Assembly: GCF_005503365.1 (NCBI RefSeq)
Contig: NZ_SCML01000041.1
Span: 1 to 55,660 of the forward strand
DNA: 55,660 bases
Reading direction: 5' to 3'
Source of the DNA: Hydrogenophaga sp. 2FB
GTDB lineage: Bacteria; Pseudomonadota; Gammaproteobacteria; Burkholderiales; Burkholderiaceae_C
Positions 8,224-16,736 of this stretch are shown piece by piece (position 1 is the first letter of the stretch; each line of letters begins with the position of its first letter). The notes under the pieces are model-generated. The model had not been told where the DNA came from, did no database searches, and worked only from the letters and a program-made list of their open reading frames with translations. A program made the translations under genes and the position numbers.

Positions 8224-8363
8224 AGGAGACTCCCCAGCCTTCTCCCCAAAGGGGGCAGAGCGCTGCCGTGATCGGCGAAGCAGACTTGCTCCTCCCCCAG
8301 TGGGGGAGGGAGTCAGAGCGCAGCGGTGGACGCGGGCCCGGCGGCGCGCACCGATCCACGCGC
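8224..8363. repeat. REP-like intergenic sequence with hairpins and a short direct repeat
   Basis: The stretch between the pump gene and the convergent methyltransferase gene contains two G/C-run hairpins: CCCC-AAA-GGGG (8244-8254) and CCTCCCCC-AGT-GGGGGAGG (8291-8309), the second a plausible terminator without a T tract. The 15-mer GCGGTGGACGCGGGC followed by GGCGCGCAC occurs at 8197-8220 (end of the pump gene) and again at 8323-8351 with a 5-nt insertion. The composition resembles short intergenic repeats common in Comamonadaceae. Confidence 0.5.
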
Positions 8364-9026
8364 TCAGCGCGTGAAGCTCAGGAAGCGGCCTTTGTAGGCC
8401 TCGCCATCTTCGAGCTGTCGATCTGCGGTGCGCATGGCCAGCGTGAAGCCGAGCGCGGCCATGTCGCGGCCGAAGGCGCTGCGGTTGCCGCGGTCGGGGT
8501 CCACGATGATCACCACCGCCGCGGGCGTGGCATGGCGGAAGATGAAGGCGGCGAGCTGCGCCGGCTGCTGCCGTTCGTACAGCAGGTCGCTGCCCACGAT
8601 CAGGTCGAAGCGCCCCAGCGCCGGGTTGTCGGTGGCGGCGGTGCTCTCCCAGTTGCCGGCCTGGTAGGGCAGCGGGCCGAGCGCGTTGAGCACGAGGTTG
8701 TGGCGCAGGAAATCCTCGGTCAGCGGGTGCCAGTCGCTCACCGTCACGTCCGCGCCGCGGCGGTGCATCACCAGGCTGCTCAGCGCCAGGCCCGCGCCGA
8801 TCTCCAGCACGCGCAAGCCCGCCAAGGGATAGGTGAGCATGGCCAACGCAAGCACGCGCGACGAAGGCCAGACCTGGCCGAAATGCGACCAGCCCGCGGG
8901 CGGCAGGCCCACGGTGGCGGCGCTGTGGTCGGTGTCGTGGTACTGCTGGTCGTCGAGAAGGCGACGGATGTGCCAGTCTTCGCCGCCGAGCTGGAGTGTC
9001 TCGGTCCGGACCTGGTAGCCTGGCAT
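8364..9026 (-). CDS. Class I SAM-dependent methyltransferase (METTL/PrmA-like)
   Basis: 220 residues, Rossmann methyltransferase. Motif I is LRVLEIGAGLALSSLVMHRRGADV; motif II acidic residues follow in VTVSDWHPL, and a post-motif (F/L)DLIVGSDLLYE matches the protein-lysine methyltransferase-16/METTL23-type family, which modifies proteins. ATRP-like AAFIFRHATPAAVVIIVDPDRGNR fits motif III. I chose the ATG at 9026 (MPGYQVRTETLQ) because conservation begins there; an in-frame ATG at 9062 adds 12 proline- and threonine-rich residues. Monocistronic; divergent from the YbjQ-like gene with a 77-nt gap. Substrate unknown. Confidence 0.8.
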   Translation of the reverse strand: MPGYQVRTETLQLGGEDWHIRRLLDDQQYHDTDHSAATVGLPPAGWSHFGQVWPSSRVLALAMLTYPLAGLRVLEIGAGLALSSLVMHRRGADVTVSDWHPLTEDFLRHNLVLNALGPLPYQAGNWESTAATDNPALGRFDLIVGSDLLYERQQPAQLAAFIFRHATPAAVVIIVDPDRGNRSAFGRDMAALGFTLAMRTADRQLEDGEAYKGRFLSFTR

Positions 9027-9103
9027 GAGCGCTTTCGTTGAGGGTGTGGCCCACGGTACCATGCCCAGGCACCCGATGGGTGGTGCGTTTGCGGAGTGTT
9101 CAC

Positions 9104-9451
9104 ATGGGCTGGTTCTCGAAGAACAAGGACGGATTTTTTCTCAGCACCACCACGCCCGAGGGCGTGGGGCGGGGACAGATCCTCGGCGTGGTGCACGGCG
9201 AGGCCATCATCGGCGCCAACATCTTTCGCGACATGTTTTCGTCGGTGCGCGACGTGGTGGGCGGACGCGCCGGTGGTTACGAGCGCGCGCTGTCGGGTGC
9301 GCGCGATGCGGCCACGGAAGACCTCATCGAGTCCGCGCGCGAGATGGGTGCCGATGGCGTGATCGGCATCGACTTCGACTACGAAGTGCTCGGCGAGACC
9401 AACGGGATGATGATGGTCTGCGTGAGTGGCACCGCCGTGAAGCTGGGCTGA
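9104..9451 (+). CDS. YbjQ-family (UPF0145) putative heavy-metal-binding protein
   Basis: 115 residues. Matches the YbjQ/DUF74 family: FLSTTTPEGVGRGQILGVVHGEAIIGANIFRDMFSSVRDVVGGRAGGYERAL, then ADGVIGIDFDYEVLG near the end. Members form a pentameric beta-rich fold of unknown function, annotated only as potential metal binders. GGAG lies 7 nt before the ATG at 9104, which decides the start over an upstream in-frame ATG at 9038. Monocistronic, convergent with the GST gene 13 nt away. Confidence 0.85.
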   Translation: MGWFSKNKDGFFLSTTTPEGVGRGQILGVVHGEAIIGANIFRDMFSSVRDVVGGRAGGYERALSGARDAATEDLIESAREMGADGVIGIDFDYEVLGETNGMMMVCVSGTAVKLG

Positions 9452-9464
9452 GCGCGTCCGACGC

Positions 9465-10073
9465 CTACGCCTCGACCTGCATCGCCGGGCGCGCCTGCAC
9501 CTTGCCCAGCCAGGCCAGCACGTGCGCATGGTTCTGCAGCGGCGCACCGATGTAGGCGCTGTAGCCGATCACCGAGCCCACCACCAGGTCCACCAGCGAG
9601 TACGCGTCGCCCAGCATCCAGGGCTGTTGCGCCAGGCGCGCATCGAGCAGGGCCAGCAACTGGTCCATGGCCTTGTGGCCCGCGCTGCCGTGGGCGTCGT
9701 CGGGCGTGCCCATGTCGCGCGCGGCCTGCAGGCGCACCAGCTGCGCGCCGTAGGTGACGTAAGACCACACGCACCACGACATCGCCTGGAGCCGCTCGGG
9801 CGTGCCCTCGGCAGGCCACAAACCCTTCTCAACGCCGTACCGCTCGCCGAGCCACAGGTGCATGGCCAGCGCCTCGAACATGGGCGCGCCGTCCACCGTG
9901 AACGTGGGCACCTTGCCGTTCGGGTTGATCGCGAGGAATTCGGGGCGGCGCTGTTCGCCGGCGTGGATGTCGACCTTGACGCGTTCATGCGGCACGCCGA
10001 GTTCCGCCAGGGCGCAGGCGATGGGGGTGGCGCTGGACATGGGGTGCCAGTAGAGAACGATTTTTTGGGACAT
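9465..10073 (-). CDS. Glutathione S-transferase family protein
   Basis: 202 residues. The N-terminal thioredoxin-like domain (about 1-78) starts MSQKIVLYWHPMSSATPIACALAELG; the catalytic position is Ser/Tyr-like in HPMSSAT, and NPNGKVPTF plus the EALAMHLWLGERY segment form the glutathione site (cis-Pro in KVPTF; E/S at EAL). The all-helical C-terminal domain follows (about 85-195). It is cytoplasmic, probably conjugating or reducing an electrophile. AAGGAG lies just upstream of the ATG. It is divergent from the WYL-domain regulator (116-nt gap), which is therefore the likely controller. Confidence 0.88.
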   Translation of the reverse strand: MSQKIVLYWHPMSSATPIACALAELGVPHERVKVDIHAGEQRRPEFLAINPNGKVPTFTVDGAPMFEALAMHLWLGERYGVEKGLWPAEGTPERLQAMSWCVWSYVTYGAQLVRLQAARDMGTPDDAHGSAGHKAMDQLLALLDARLAQQPWMLGDAYSLVDLVVGSVIGYSAYIGAPLQNHAHVLAWLGKVQARPAMQVEA

Positions 10074-10146
10074 GGGAAGCTCCTTGAATAAGGGGTGAAG
10101 GTCGCCTGGGCACCGCGCCGAGAACGTGGTTGCAATGTCGCGTCAA

Positions 10147-10175
10147 TTGAGGACAGTTTTTGCCCTCGATAAGAG
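10147..10175 (+). promoter_or_regulatory. Promoter and operator of the WYL regulator
   Basis: TTGAGG (10147-10152), a 17-bp spacer and TAAGAG (10170-10175) make a moderate promoter reading toward the WYL gene. Inside it AGGACA-N5-TGCCCT (10150-10166) is a near-perfect inverted repeat with one mismatch, a likely operator shared with the divergent GST gene. Confidence 0.5.
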
Positions 10176-10189
10176 CTAGAGTGCCCACC

Positions 10190-11161
10190 ATGCTGTCTTC
10201 TTCTTCAAGACTCTTGCGCGTGTTGTCTCTGCTGCAGACCCGCAGCCACTGGGCGGGCGGTGAACTGGCCGAGCGGCTCGAGGTGCACCCGCGCACTTTG
10301 CGCCGCGACATCGACCGCCTGCGCCAGCTGGGCTACCCCATCCACGCCAGCAGCGGCGTGGCCGGCGGTTACGCGTTTCGCGCGGGGCAGGCGCTGCCGC
10401 CGCTGATGCTGGACGACGACGAGGCCCAGGCCGTGGCCATTGCCTTGCGCATTGCCGCGGCGGGCACGGTGAGCGGTGTGGAAGAGAGTTCGCTGCGCGC
10501 GCTGGTGAAGCTGGAGCAGGTGATGCCGTCGCGCCTGCGCCGCCGCATCGACGCGCTGCGCTCGGCCATCCTGCCGATGCAGCGCTCGGGCCCGACGGTG
10601 GATGCCGGCATGCTCGCCACGCTGTCCGCCGCGTGCCGCGACCAGTTGCAGGTGAGCTTTGCCTACCGCGACGGGAAGGGCCGCAGCACCACGCGCCAGG
10701 TGGAACCGCAGGGACTGGTGCACACCGGCAGCCGCTGGTACCTCGTGGCCTGGGACCCGGCGCGCGACGACTGGCGCACGTTCCGCATCGACCGCGTGGA
10801 CGGTGCCGCGACGATCGGCGCGCATTTCGCGCCGCGCGCCGCGCCCGGTGGTGGCGACCTGAGCGCGTACGTGGCGGGTTCGCTGGCGGCGGCCGTTCAG
10901 GGCGAACAGGCGCGCGTGGTGCTGCACCACCCCCTCGACGTGATGTCGCAGCGCATCCCGCCGGCCGCCGCGCTGCTCGAACCCATCGACGACACGCGCT
11001 GCCTGATGCGTTGCGGCACGCACGAGATCGACACGCTGGTCTTCTGGCTCATGGCGCTCGATGTGGATTTCGAGGTGCTGGAGCCACCGGCGCTGGTGGA
11101 TCGGTTGCGCATGGCGGGCGAGCGCATCGCGCGCGCACTGGCCGCGAGCACGGCTTCCTAG
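10190..11161 (+). CDS. WYL-domain transcriptional regulator (YafY/PafC-like)
   Basis: 323 residues. An N-terminal DeoR/HTH_11-type winged helix (about 4-60: RLLRVLSLLQTRSHWAGGELAERLEVHPRTLRRDIDRLRQLGYPI) with wing SSGVAGGYAF is followed by the WYL domain (about 140-215; signature GSRWYLVAWDPARDDWRTFRIDRV) and a C-terminal WCX domain. WYL domains sense nucleic acid or small ligands. The ATG at 10190 gives the canonical family start; an upstream in-frame ATG at 10160 would place ten extra residues over the promoter. Divergent from the GST gene. Confidence 0.85.
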   Translation: MLSSSSRLLRVLSLLQTRSHWAGGELAERLEVHPRTLRRDIDRLRQLGYPIHASSGVAGGYAFRAGQALPPLMLDDDEAQAVAIALRIAAAGTVSGVEESSLRALVKLEQVMPSRLRRRIDALRSAILPMQRSGPTVDAGMLATLSAACRDQLQVSFAYRDGKGRSTTRQVEPQGLVHTGSRWYLVAWDPARDDWRTFRIDRVDGAATIGAHFAPRAAPGGGDLSAYVAGSLAAAVQGEQARVVLHHPLDVMSQRIPPAAALLEPIDDTRCLMRCGTHEIDTLVFWLMALDVDFEVLEPPALVDRLRMAGERIARALAASTAS

Positions 11162-11367
11162 GGCGCGAGGGCCCGCCGGCAGGGCGCGCCGTGTGAATAG
11201 GGCGACCGGCCCATGAACCCTGCGGCGCGCACGCGGGGAAAAACGCATTCAAGAATGCCGGCCGCTTGCCGATAACGAAAGGCTAGTCTCCACGCGCGCG
11301 TGTCGCCGCTTGACGCACACGCCCCGCGCACTTTGCCGACTCCTCCCCGCTCCCCCGAATTCTTCCC

Positions 11368-13533
11368 ATGAACGCGTTCATGCCTTTCAGCTACGACCTG
11401 TTCGTGGTGGCCGCCTCTTTTGCCATTGCCATGCTGGCGTCCTATGTCACGCTGGACCTTGCCCGGCGGGTGCGCACGGCGCAGCGCCGGGTGGGCCTGG
11501 CCTGGTGGGCAGCGGGCTCCATCGTCATGGGCACGGGCATCTGGTCCATGCACTTTCTGGGCATGCAGGCCTTCAAGTTGCCGATTGCCATCGGCTTCTC
11601 CGGCGGACTCACGCTGCTGTCGTGGCTGGCGGCCGTGGGCGCATCGGGCGTGGCGCTGGAGCTGGCCAGCCGCGAGACCTTTGGCCGCGCGCACCTCGCG
11701 CTGGGCGCCCTGGTCATGGGCGCGGGCATCAGCGGCATGCACTACATCGGCATGGCCGCGATCGACATGGCGCCCGGCATCGTCTGGGACTTCGGGATCG
11801 TGGCGCTGTCCGTGCTGATTGCGGTGCTGGCGTCCGCCACGGCGCTGCTCATCTTCAAGCTGCTGCGCCGGGTCCCGCGCAGTCGGCGCTGGGTGTACCA
11901 GATGGTGGCTGCGTTCGTGATGGCCGTCGCCATCTGTGGCATGCACTACACCGGCATGGCGGCGGCAAGCTTTGCGGTGGGCTCTGTTTGCATGAGCGCC
12001 GGGGAGTTGGGAGGGCCGGGCCTCACCGCCATGGTGCTCATGGCCACCGGCATGCTGCTGGTGAGCACGCTGTTCACCTCCATCCTGGATGCGCGGCTGC
12101 AAAGCACCGCGCAGCGGCTCACCCAGTCGCTGCAGGAGAGCAATGCGCGTCTGCGGGAAGCCAACGACGAGCTGCAGCAGCGCGCCTTTGCCGATGCCCT
12201 CACCGGCCTGCCCAACCGCCTGCTGTTCGAAGACCGGCTCATCCACGCCCTGCTGCGCCTGGAGCGCACCAACCACCTGCGCGTGCAGGACCGCCTGGCG
12301 GTGCTGTTCGTGGACCTGGATGGTTTCAAGCCCATCAACGATTCGTTTGGCCATGCGGCGGGCGACCTGATCCTGCGCGGCGCGGCGGGCCGGCTGCGCC
12401 AGGAAGCGCGCGCGTCCGATACGGTTGCCCGGGTGGGAGGCGATGAATTCCTGATCCTGCTGGAAGACGTGACCGACGTGGCGGCCTGCGTCGAAGTGGC
12501 CAACCGGGTGTTGGCCTCGCTGTCACGGCCGTTCGAGGTGTCCGGCAAGCAGGTGCAGATCACCTGCTCCATCGGCGTCGTGGTCCACCCCGACCAGGGC
12601 GAACGCACCAAGCTGGTGGCCAACGCCGATGCCGCCATGTATGCCGCGAAGCGGGCCGGCGGTGGTTGCTACGCCTTGTTCGAGCCGCACATGGGCTCGG
12701 ATGCGTCCGAGCAACTGGAGCTGCAGAACGACCTGCGCCAGGCGCTGGACCGGGGCGAGCTGACCCTGCACTACCAGCCCAAGATCGATGGCCTGCGCGG
12801 CCAGATCAGTGGCGTGGAGGCCCTCCTGCGCTGGCACCACCCCAAGCACGGCCTGGTGAGCCCGGTGGTGTTCATCGCGCTGGCGGAACGTTTTGGCCTG
12901 ATCGGGCGCCTGGGCAACTGGGTGATCAACGAGGCCTGTCGCCAGGTGGCCGAATGGGCGCACAGCGGCCTGCGCATGCGCGTGGCCATCAACCTGTCGG
13001 TGCACCAGCTGCGCGAGCCTGGCCTGGTCGAGCGCATTCAGCAGGCGCTGCAACGCCACAATCTCGATGCGTCTCAACTGTTGTGCGAGATCACCGAATC
13101 GGTGGCCATGGAGGACATCAAGGCCACGCAGCGCACCTTTGATGGCCTGGCGCGCATCGGCGTGTTCTTGTCCATCGACGACTTCGGTTCCGGCTACTCC
13201 AGCCTGAACTACCTGCGCCAGCTGCCCGCCCAGCAGCTCAAGATCGACCGCAGTTTCGTGAAAGACCTGGAGCGCAGCGAAGACGCGCGTGCCGTGGTGG
13301 TTGCCGTGGTGAGCCTGGCGCACGCGTTGGGCTTGCGCGTGGTGGCCGAAGGTGTGGAAACCGCCGGCCAGCGTGACATTCTTTTGAGCATGCACTGCGA
13401 CGAGCTGCAGGGCTATTTCTACGCCCGCCCGATGTCGGCGGATTCGCTGCTGGCCTGGTCCCAGGGAGAAAAGCCGGCGGGTGGCGCGGACTTCGCGCCC
13501 TCGATCTTCGGGACCTCGTTTCCCGCGGTGTGA
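11368..13533 (+). CDS. MHYT-GGDEF-EAL cyclic di-GMP signalling protein
   Basis: 721 residues. The N-terminal seven-helix MHYT sensor (about 1-240) carries three motifs, WSMHFLGM, SGMHYIGM and CGMHYTGM, whose Met/His ligands are thought to bind copper and sense O2, CO or NO. A short coiled coil precedes the GGDEF domain (about 275-435), with an intact GGDEF active site and an RASD inhibitory I-site five residues before it. The EAL domain (about 450-705) keeps GVEALLRW, NLSVHQL, CEITES, SIDDFGSGYSSL, KIDRSFV and AEGVE, so both synthase and phosphodiesterase activities look possible. Inner membrane; monocistronic. The 206 nt before it show nothing distinctive. Confidence 0.93.
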   Translation: MNAFMPFSYDLFVVAASFAIAMLASYVTLDLARRVRTAQRRVGLAWWAAGSIVMGTGIWSMHFLGMQAFKLPIAIGFSGGLTLLSWLAAVGASGVALELASRETFGRAHLALGALVMGAGISGMHYIGMAAIDMAPGIVWDFGIVALSVLIAVLASATALLIFKLLRRVPRSRRWVYQMVAAFVMAVAICGMHYTGMAAASFAVGSVCMSAGELGGPGLTAMVLMATGMLLVSTLFTSILDARLQSTAQRLTQSLQESNARLREANDELQQRAFADALTGLPNRLLFEDRLIHALLRLERTNHLRVQDRLAVLFVDLDGFKPINDSFGHAAGDLILRGAAGRLRQEARASDTVARVGGDEFLILLEDVTDVAACVEVANRVLASLSRPFEVSGKQVQITCSIGVVVHPDQGERTKLVANADAAMYAAKRAGGGCYALFEPHMGSDASEQLELQNDLRQALDRGELTLHYQPKIDGLRGQISGVEALLRWHHPKHGLVSPVVFIALAERFGLIGRLGNWVINEACRQVAEWAHSGLRMRVAINLSVHQLREPGLVERIQQALQRHNLDASQLLCEITESVAMEDIKATQRTFDGLARIGVFLSIDDFGSGYSSLNYLRQLPAQQLKIDRSFVKDLERSEDARAVVVAVVSLAHALGLRVVAEGVETAGQRDILLSMHCDELQGYFYARPMSADSLLAWSQGEKPAGGADFAPSIFGTSFPAV

Positions 13534-13537
13534 CCGC

Positions 13538-14032
13538 TCAATACACCCGCTCGTTGGGCAGCGGCAGCGCCGTCTTGTAGCGCACCTGCTTGAGCGCGAA
13601 GCTCGAGCGGATCTTCTCGACCTGGGCGATCGGCGAGAGCTGTTCCAGGATGAAGCGCTCCAGCGCCGGCATGTCGGGCACGGCCACGCGCAGCAGGTAG
13701 TCCGCGTCGCCCGTCATGAGGTAACACTCCATCACCTCGTCGCGGATGCCGATGCGCGCCTCGAACTCCTCCAGCGCCTCGCGGTTCTGCTGCTTGAGGC
13801 TGATCGAGATGAACACGTTGAGGTGCAGCCCCAGCTGCTTCGCGTCCAGCAGCGCCACGTACTGGCGGATCAGACCCCGCGCCTCCAGCGCGCGCACCCG
13901 CGCCAGGCAGGGCGAGGGCGACAGGTGCACGAGCCGGGCGAGTTCGACATTGGACAGACTGGCGTCTTTCTGCAAGGCTTCAAGAATCCGGAAGTCGGTG
14001 ACATCGAGGTGGTTTGTGCCGTCAATTTTCAT
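13538..14032 (-). CDS. Lrp/AsnC-family transcriptional regulator
   Basis: 164 residues. N-terminal helix-turn-helix (LDVTDFRILEALQKDASLSNVELARLVHLSPSPCLARVRALEARGLI, about 7-55) and C-terminal RAM ligand domain (about 70-150; ISLKQQNREALEEFEARI and YLMTGDADYLLRVAVPDM). It is divergent from the AceE-type E1 gene 100 nt away, which it probably controls in response to an amino acid or 2-oxo acid. The ATG at 14032 gives the usual family length; the in-frame ATG at 14071 would add 13 atypical residues. Its 3' end is 4 nt from the end of the convergent GGDEF-EAL gene. Confidence 0.88.
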   Translation of the reverse strand: MKIDGTNHLDVTDFRILEALQKDASLSNVELARLVHLSPSPCLARVRALEARGLIRQYVALLDAKQLGLHLNVFISISLKQQNREALEEFEARIGIRDEVMECYLMTGDADYLLRVAVPDMPALERFILEQLSPIAQVEKIRSSFALKQVRYKTALPLPNERVY

Positions 14033-14132
14033 ACGGGTGGCAGTATATGCCGCAGGTGACGGGCTTTGCATGGCAGATCAACAGCACCTGCGTGCCGCGC
14101 ACGCCTACAGTGCCTGATCCAGGAGATCCCAC

Positions 14133-16736
14133 ATGAACGATGTTTCGAAACAGCTTTATTTCAGTGACCCCGCACTGAGCGACCCGGACCCCGAGGAGAC
14201 CCTCGAATGGCGCGAAGCGCTGCTGTCACTCACGGCCAGCCAGGGCCCGGCGCGGGCGCGGCAGATCCTTGACGAACTCGCGCGCCTGGCGCGCCAGCAG
14301 CGCATCGGCTGGCAGCCCGAGCTGAACACGCCCTACGTCAACACCATCGCGGTGGAAGACCAGCCCGCCTTCCCGGGCGACCTCGCCGTCGAAGAGCGCC
14401 TGGCTTCTCTCATGCGCTGGAACGCGCTGGCCATGGTGGTGCGTGCGAACCAGGCGTACGGCGAACTGGGTGGGCACATCGCGAGTTATGCGAGCGCGGC
14501 CGACCTGTTCGAAACGGGGTTCAACCACTTCTTCCATGCGCGCAGCGAGCAGCACGGCGGCGACCTGGTGTTCTTCCAGCCGCACAGCGCGCCGGGCGTG
14601 TACGCGCGCGCCTTCCTCGAAGGCCGCTTGAGCGAGGCCGACCTGCTGCACTACCGCCAGGAAATCACCGCGCCCGCCAGCGGCGCGCGCGGCCTCTCCA
14701 GCTACCCGCACCCGTGGCTCATGCCCGACTTCTGGCAGTTCCCCACCGGCTCCATGGGCATCGGCCCGATCAGCTCGATCTACCACGCGCGCTTCATGCG
14801 CTACCTCAGCCACCGCAACCTGCAGAACTGCGAAGGCCGCAAAGTGTGGGGCGTGTTCGGCGATGGCGAGATGGACGAGCCCGAGAGCATGAGCGCGCTC
14901 ACGCTGGCCGCGCGCGAGAAGCTCGACAACCTCGTGTGGGTGGTCAACTGCAACCTGCAGCGCCTCGACGGTCCGGTGCGTGGCAACGGCCGCATCATCG
15001 ACGAGCTGGAAAAACTCTTCGCGGGCGCGGGCTGGAACGTGATCAAGCTCGTTTGGGGCAGCGACTGGGACGGCCTGTTCGCGCGCGACACCACCGGCGC
15101 CCTGGCGCGCGCGTTCTCCGTTACGGTCGACGGCCAGATGCAGACCTTCGCCGCCAAGGACGGCCGCTTCAACCGCGACAACTTCTTCGGCCAGAACGAA
15201 GAACTCGCGCGCCTGGCCCAGGGCATGACGGATGAGCAGATCGACCGCCTGAAGCGCGGCGGCCACGACCTGGTGAAGATCCACGCCGCCTACGCCGCGG
15301 CCGCCGCCCACACCGGCCAGCCCACCGTGATCCTGGCGCAGACCAAGAAGGGCTACGGCATGGGCAGCGCGGGGCAGGGCAAGATGACCACGCACAGCCA
15401 GAAGAAATTCGAGGGCGCCGACCTGATCGAATTCCGCAACCGCTTCAACCTGCCGCTCTCCGACGAACAGGCCACCGGCCTCAACTTCTTCAAACCCGCC
15501 GACGACAGCGCCGAGATGCGTTACCTGCGCGAACACCGCACACAACTCGGTGGCGCCATGCCGCGGCGCGAAACCGCGTGCGCCGTGGTGCCCGTGCCCG
15601 CGATCGAGGCCTACGCCACCTTCGCCCTGAAGGCCGACGGCAAGGAGATGAGCACGACCATGGCCTTTGTGCGCATGCTCGGCAGCCTGCTCAAAGACCA
15701 GCAGCTGGGGCCCCGCATCGTGCCCATCGTGGCCGACGAGGCGCGCACCTTCGGCATGGCCAACCTGTTCAAGCAGGTCGGCATCTACAGCAGCGTGGGC
15801 CAGCGCTATGCGCCCGAGGACATCGGCTCGGTGCTGAGCTACCGCGAGGCGCTGGACGGGCAGATCCTGGAAGAGGGCATCAGCGAAGCCGGCGCGCTGG
15901 CGAGCTGGACGGCTGCGGCCACCAGCTACAGCGTGCACGGCCTGGCCATGCTGCCGTTCTACATCTACTACTCGATGTTCGGCTTCCAGCGCGTGGGCGA
16001 TGCGATCTGGGCCGCGGCCGACCAGCGCTCGCGCGGCTTCCTGCTCGGCGCCACCTCGGGGCGCACCACGCTCGGCGGCGAGGGCCTGCAGCACCAGGAC
16101 GGCAGCAGCCACCTCGTGGCCGCGACCATTCCCAACTGCAAGGCCTACGACCCGGCCTTCGCCGGCGAGCTCGCGGTGATCGTGGATGCGGGCATGCGCG
16201 AGATGCTGGTCGAGCAGCAGGACGTGTTCTATTACGTCACGCTCATGAACGAGAACTACGCCAACCCCGACCTGCCCGACGGCGCGGCAGCCGGTGTGCT
16301 TAAAGGGGGTTACCGCTTCGGTCGCTTCGGACCGGATGACGCAAAACAGCGCGTCACCTTGCTCGGCTCGGGCGCGATCTTCACCGAGGTGCTCAAGGCG
16401 GCCGAACAGCTCGCGGCGCAAGGCGTGGGCGTGGACGTGTTCAGCATCACCAGCTGGAGCGAACTCGCGCGCGACGGCGTGGCACAGGGCGAGCGTTCGC
16501 ACCTCACGCAACTGCTGGCCGGCAGCGCGGGCCCGGTGATCGCCGCGACCGACTACGTGCGCACCGTGCCCGAGAGCGTGCGCGCCTTCGTGCCGGAAGG
16601 TAGGAAGTTCCACACGCTGGGCACCGACGGCTTTGGCCGCAGCGACACGCGCGCCGCGCTGCGCGCCTTCTTCCAGGTCGATGCCGACAGCATCGTGCGG
16701 CAGGCGATGGCGGCGCTGGTCAAGCCGGCGCGCTGA
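14133..16736 (+). CDS. 2-oxoacid dehydrogenase E1, homodimeric AceE type (possibly 2-oxobutyrate-specific)
   Basis: 867 residues, thiamine-diphosphate-dependent E1 of the AceE class. The Mg/ThDP motif GDGEMDEPES...VVNCNLQ lies at about residues 243-272, the family start YFSDP...TLEWREALLSL at the N-terminus, and a transketolase-like Pyr domain in the middle. It catalyses oxidative decarboxylation of pyruvate or a close homologue and acyl transfer to the lipoyl E2. No E2 or E3 gene is next to it, unlike the housekeeping aceEF locus; instead a divergent Lrp regulator sits upstream. That arrangement recalls mdeR-mdeB of Pseudomonas putida (2-oxobutyrate from methionine), though no methionine gamma-lyase gene is present. 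AGGAG lies 7 nt before the ATG. Confidence 0.85.
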   Translation: MNDVSKQLYFSDPALSDPDPEETLEWREALLSLTASQGPARARQILDELARLARQQRIGWQPELNTPYVNTIAVEDQPAFPGDLAVEERLASLMRWNALAMVVRANQAYGELGGHIASYASAADLFETGFNHFFHARSEQHGGDLVFFQPHSAPGVYARAFLEGRLSEADLLHYRQEITAPASGARGLSSYPHPWLMPDFWQFPTGSMGIGPISSIYHARFMRYLSHRNLQNCEGRKVWGVFGDGEMDEPESMSALTLAAREKLDNLVWVVNCNLQRLDGPVRGNGRIIDELEKLFAGAGWNVIKLVWGSDWDGLFARDTTGALARAFSVTVDGQMQTFAAKDGRFNRDNFFGQNEELARLAQGMTDEQIDRLKRGGHDLVKIHAAYAAAAAHTGQPTVILAQTKKGYGMGSAGQGKMTTHSQKKFEGADLIEFRNRFNLPLSDEQATGLNFFKPADDSAEMRYLREHRTQLGGAMPRRETACAVVPVPAIEAYATFALKADGKEMSTTMAFVRMLGSLLKDQQLGPRIVPIVADEARTFGMANLFKQVGIYSSVGQRYAPEDIGSVLSYREALDGQILEEGISEAGALASWTAAATSYSVHGLAMLPFYIYYSMFGFQRVGDAIWAAADQRSRGFLLGATSGRTTLGGEGLQHQDGSSHLVAATIPNCKAYDPAFAGELAVIVDAGMREMLVEQQDVFYYVTLMNENYANPDLPDGAAAGVLKGGYRFGRFGPDDAKQRVTLLGSGAIFTEVLKAAEQLAAQGVGVDVFSITSWSELARDGVAQGERSHLTQLLAGSAGPVIAATDYVRTVPESVRAFVPEGRKFHTLGTDGFGRSDTRAALRAFFQVDADSIVRQAMAALVKPAR

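Noticed and set aside
6661..9072. Long minus-strand open frame across the MFS pump and methyltransferase region
   Set aside because: Low-complexity Arg/His/Gly composition; the pump and methyltransferase read cleanly in other frames.
14226..16613. Long minus-strand open frame opposite the AceE-type gene
   Set aside because: Same GC-driven shadow; no domain, start signal or operon context, and the plus strand carries the ThDP motif.
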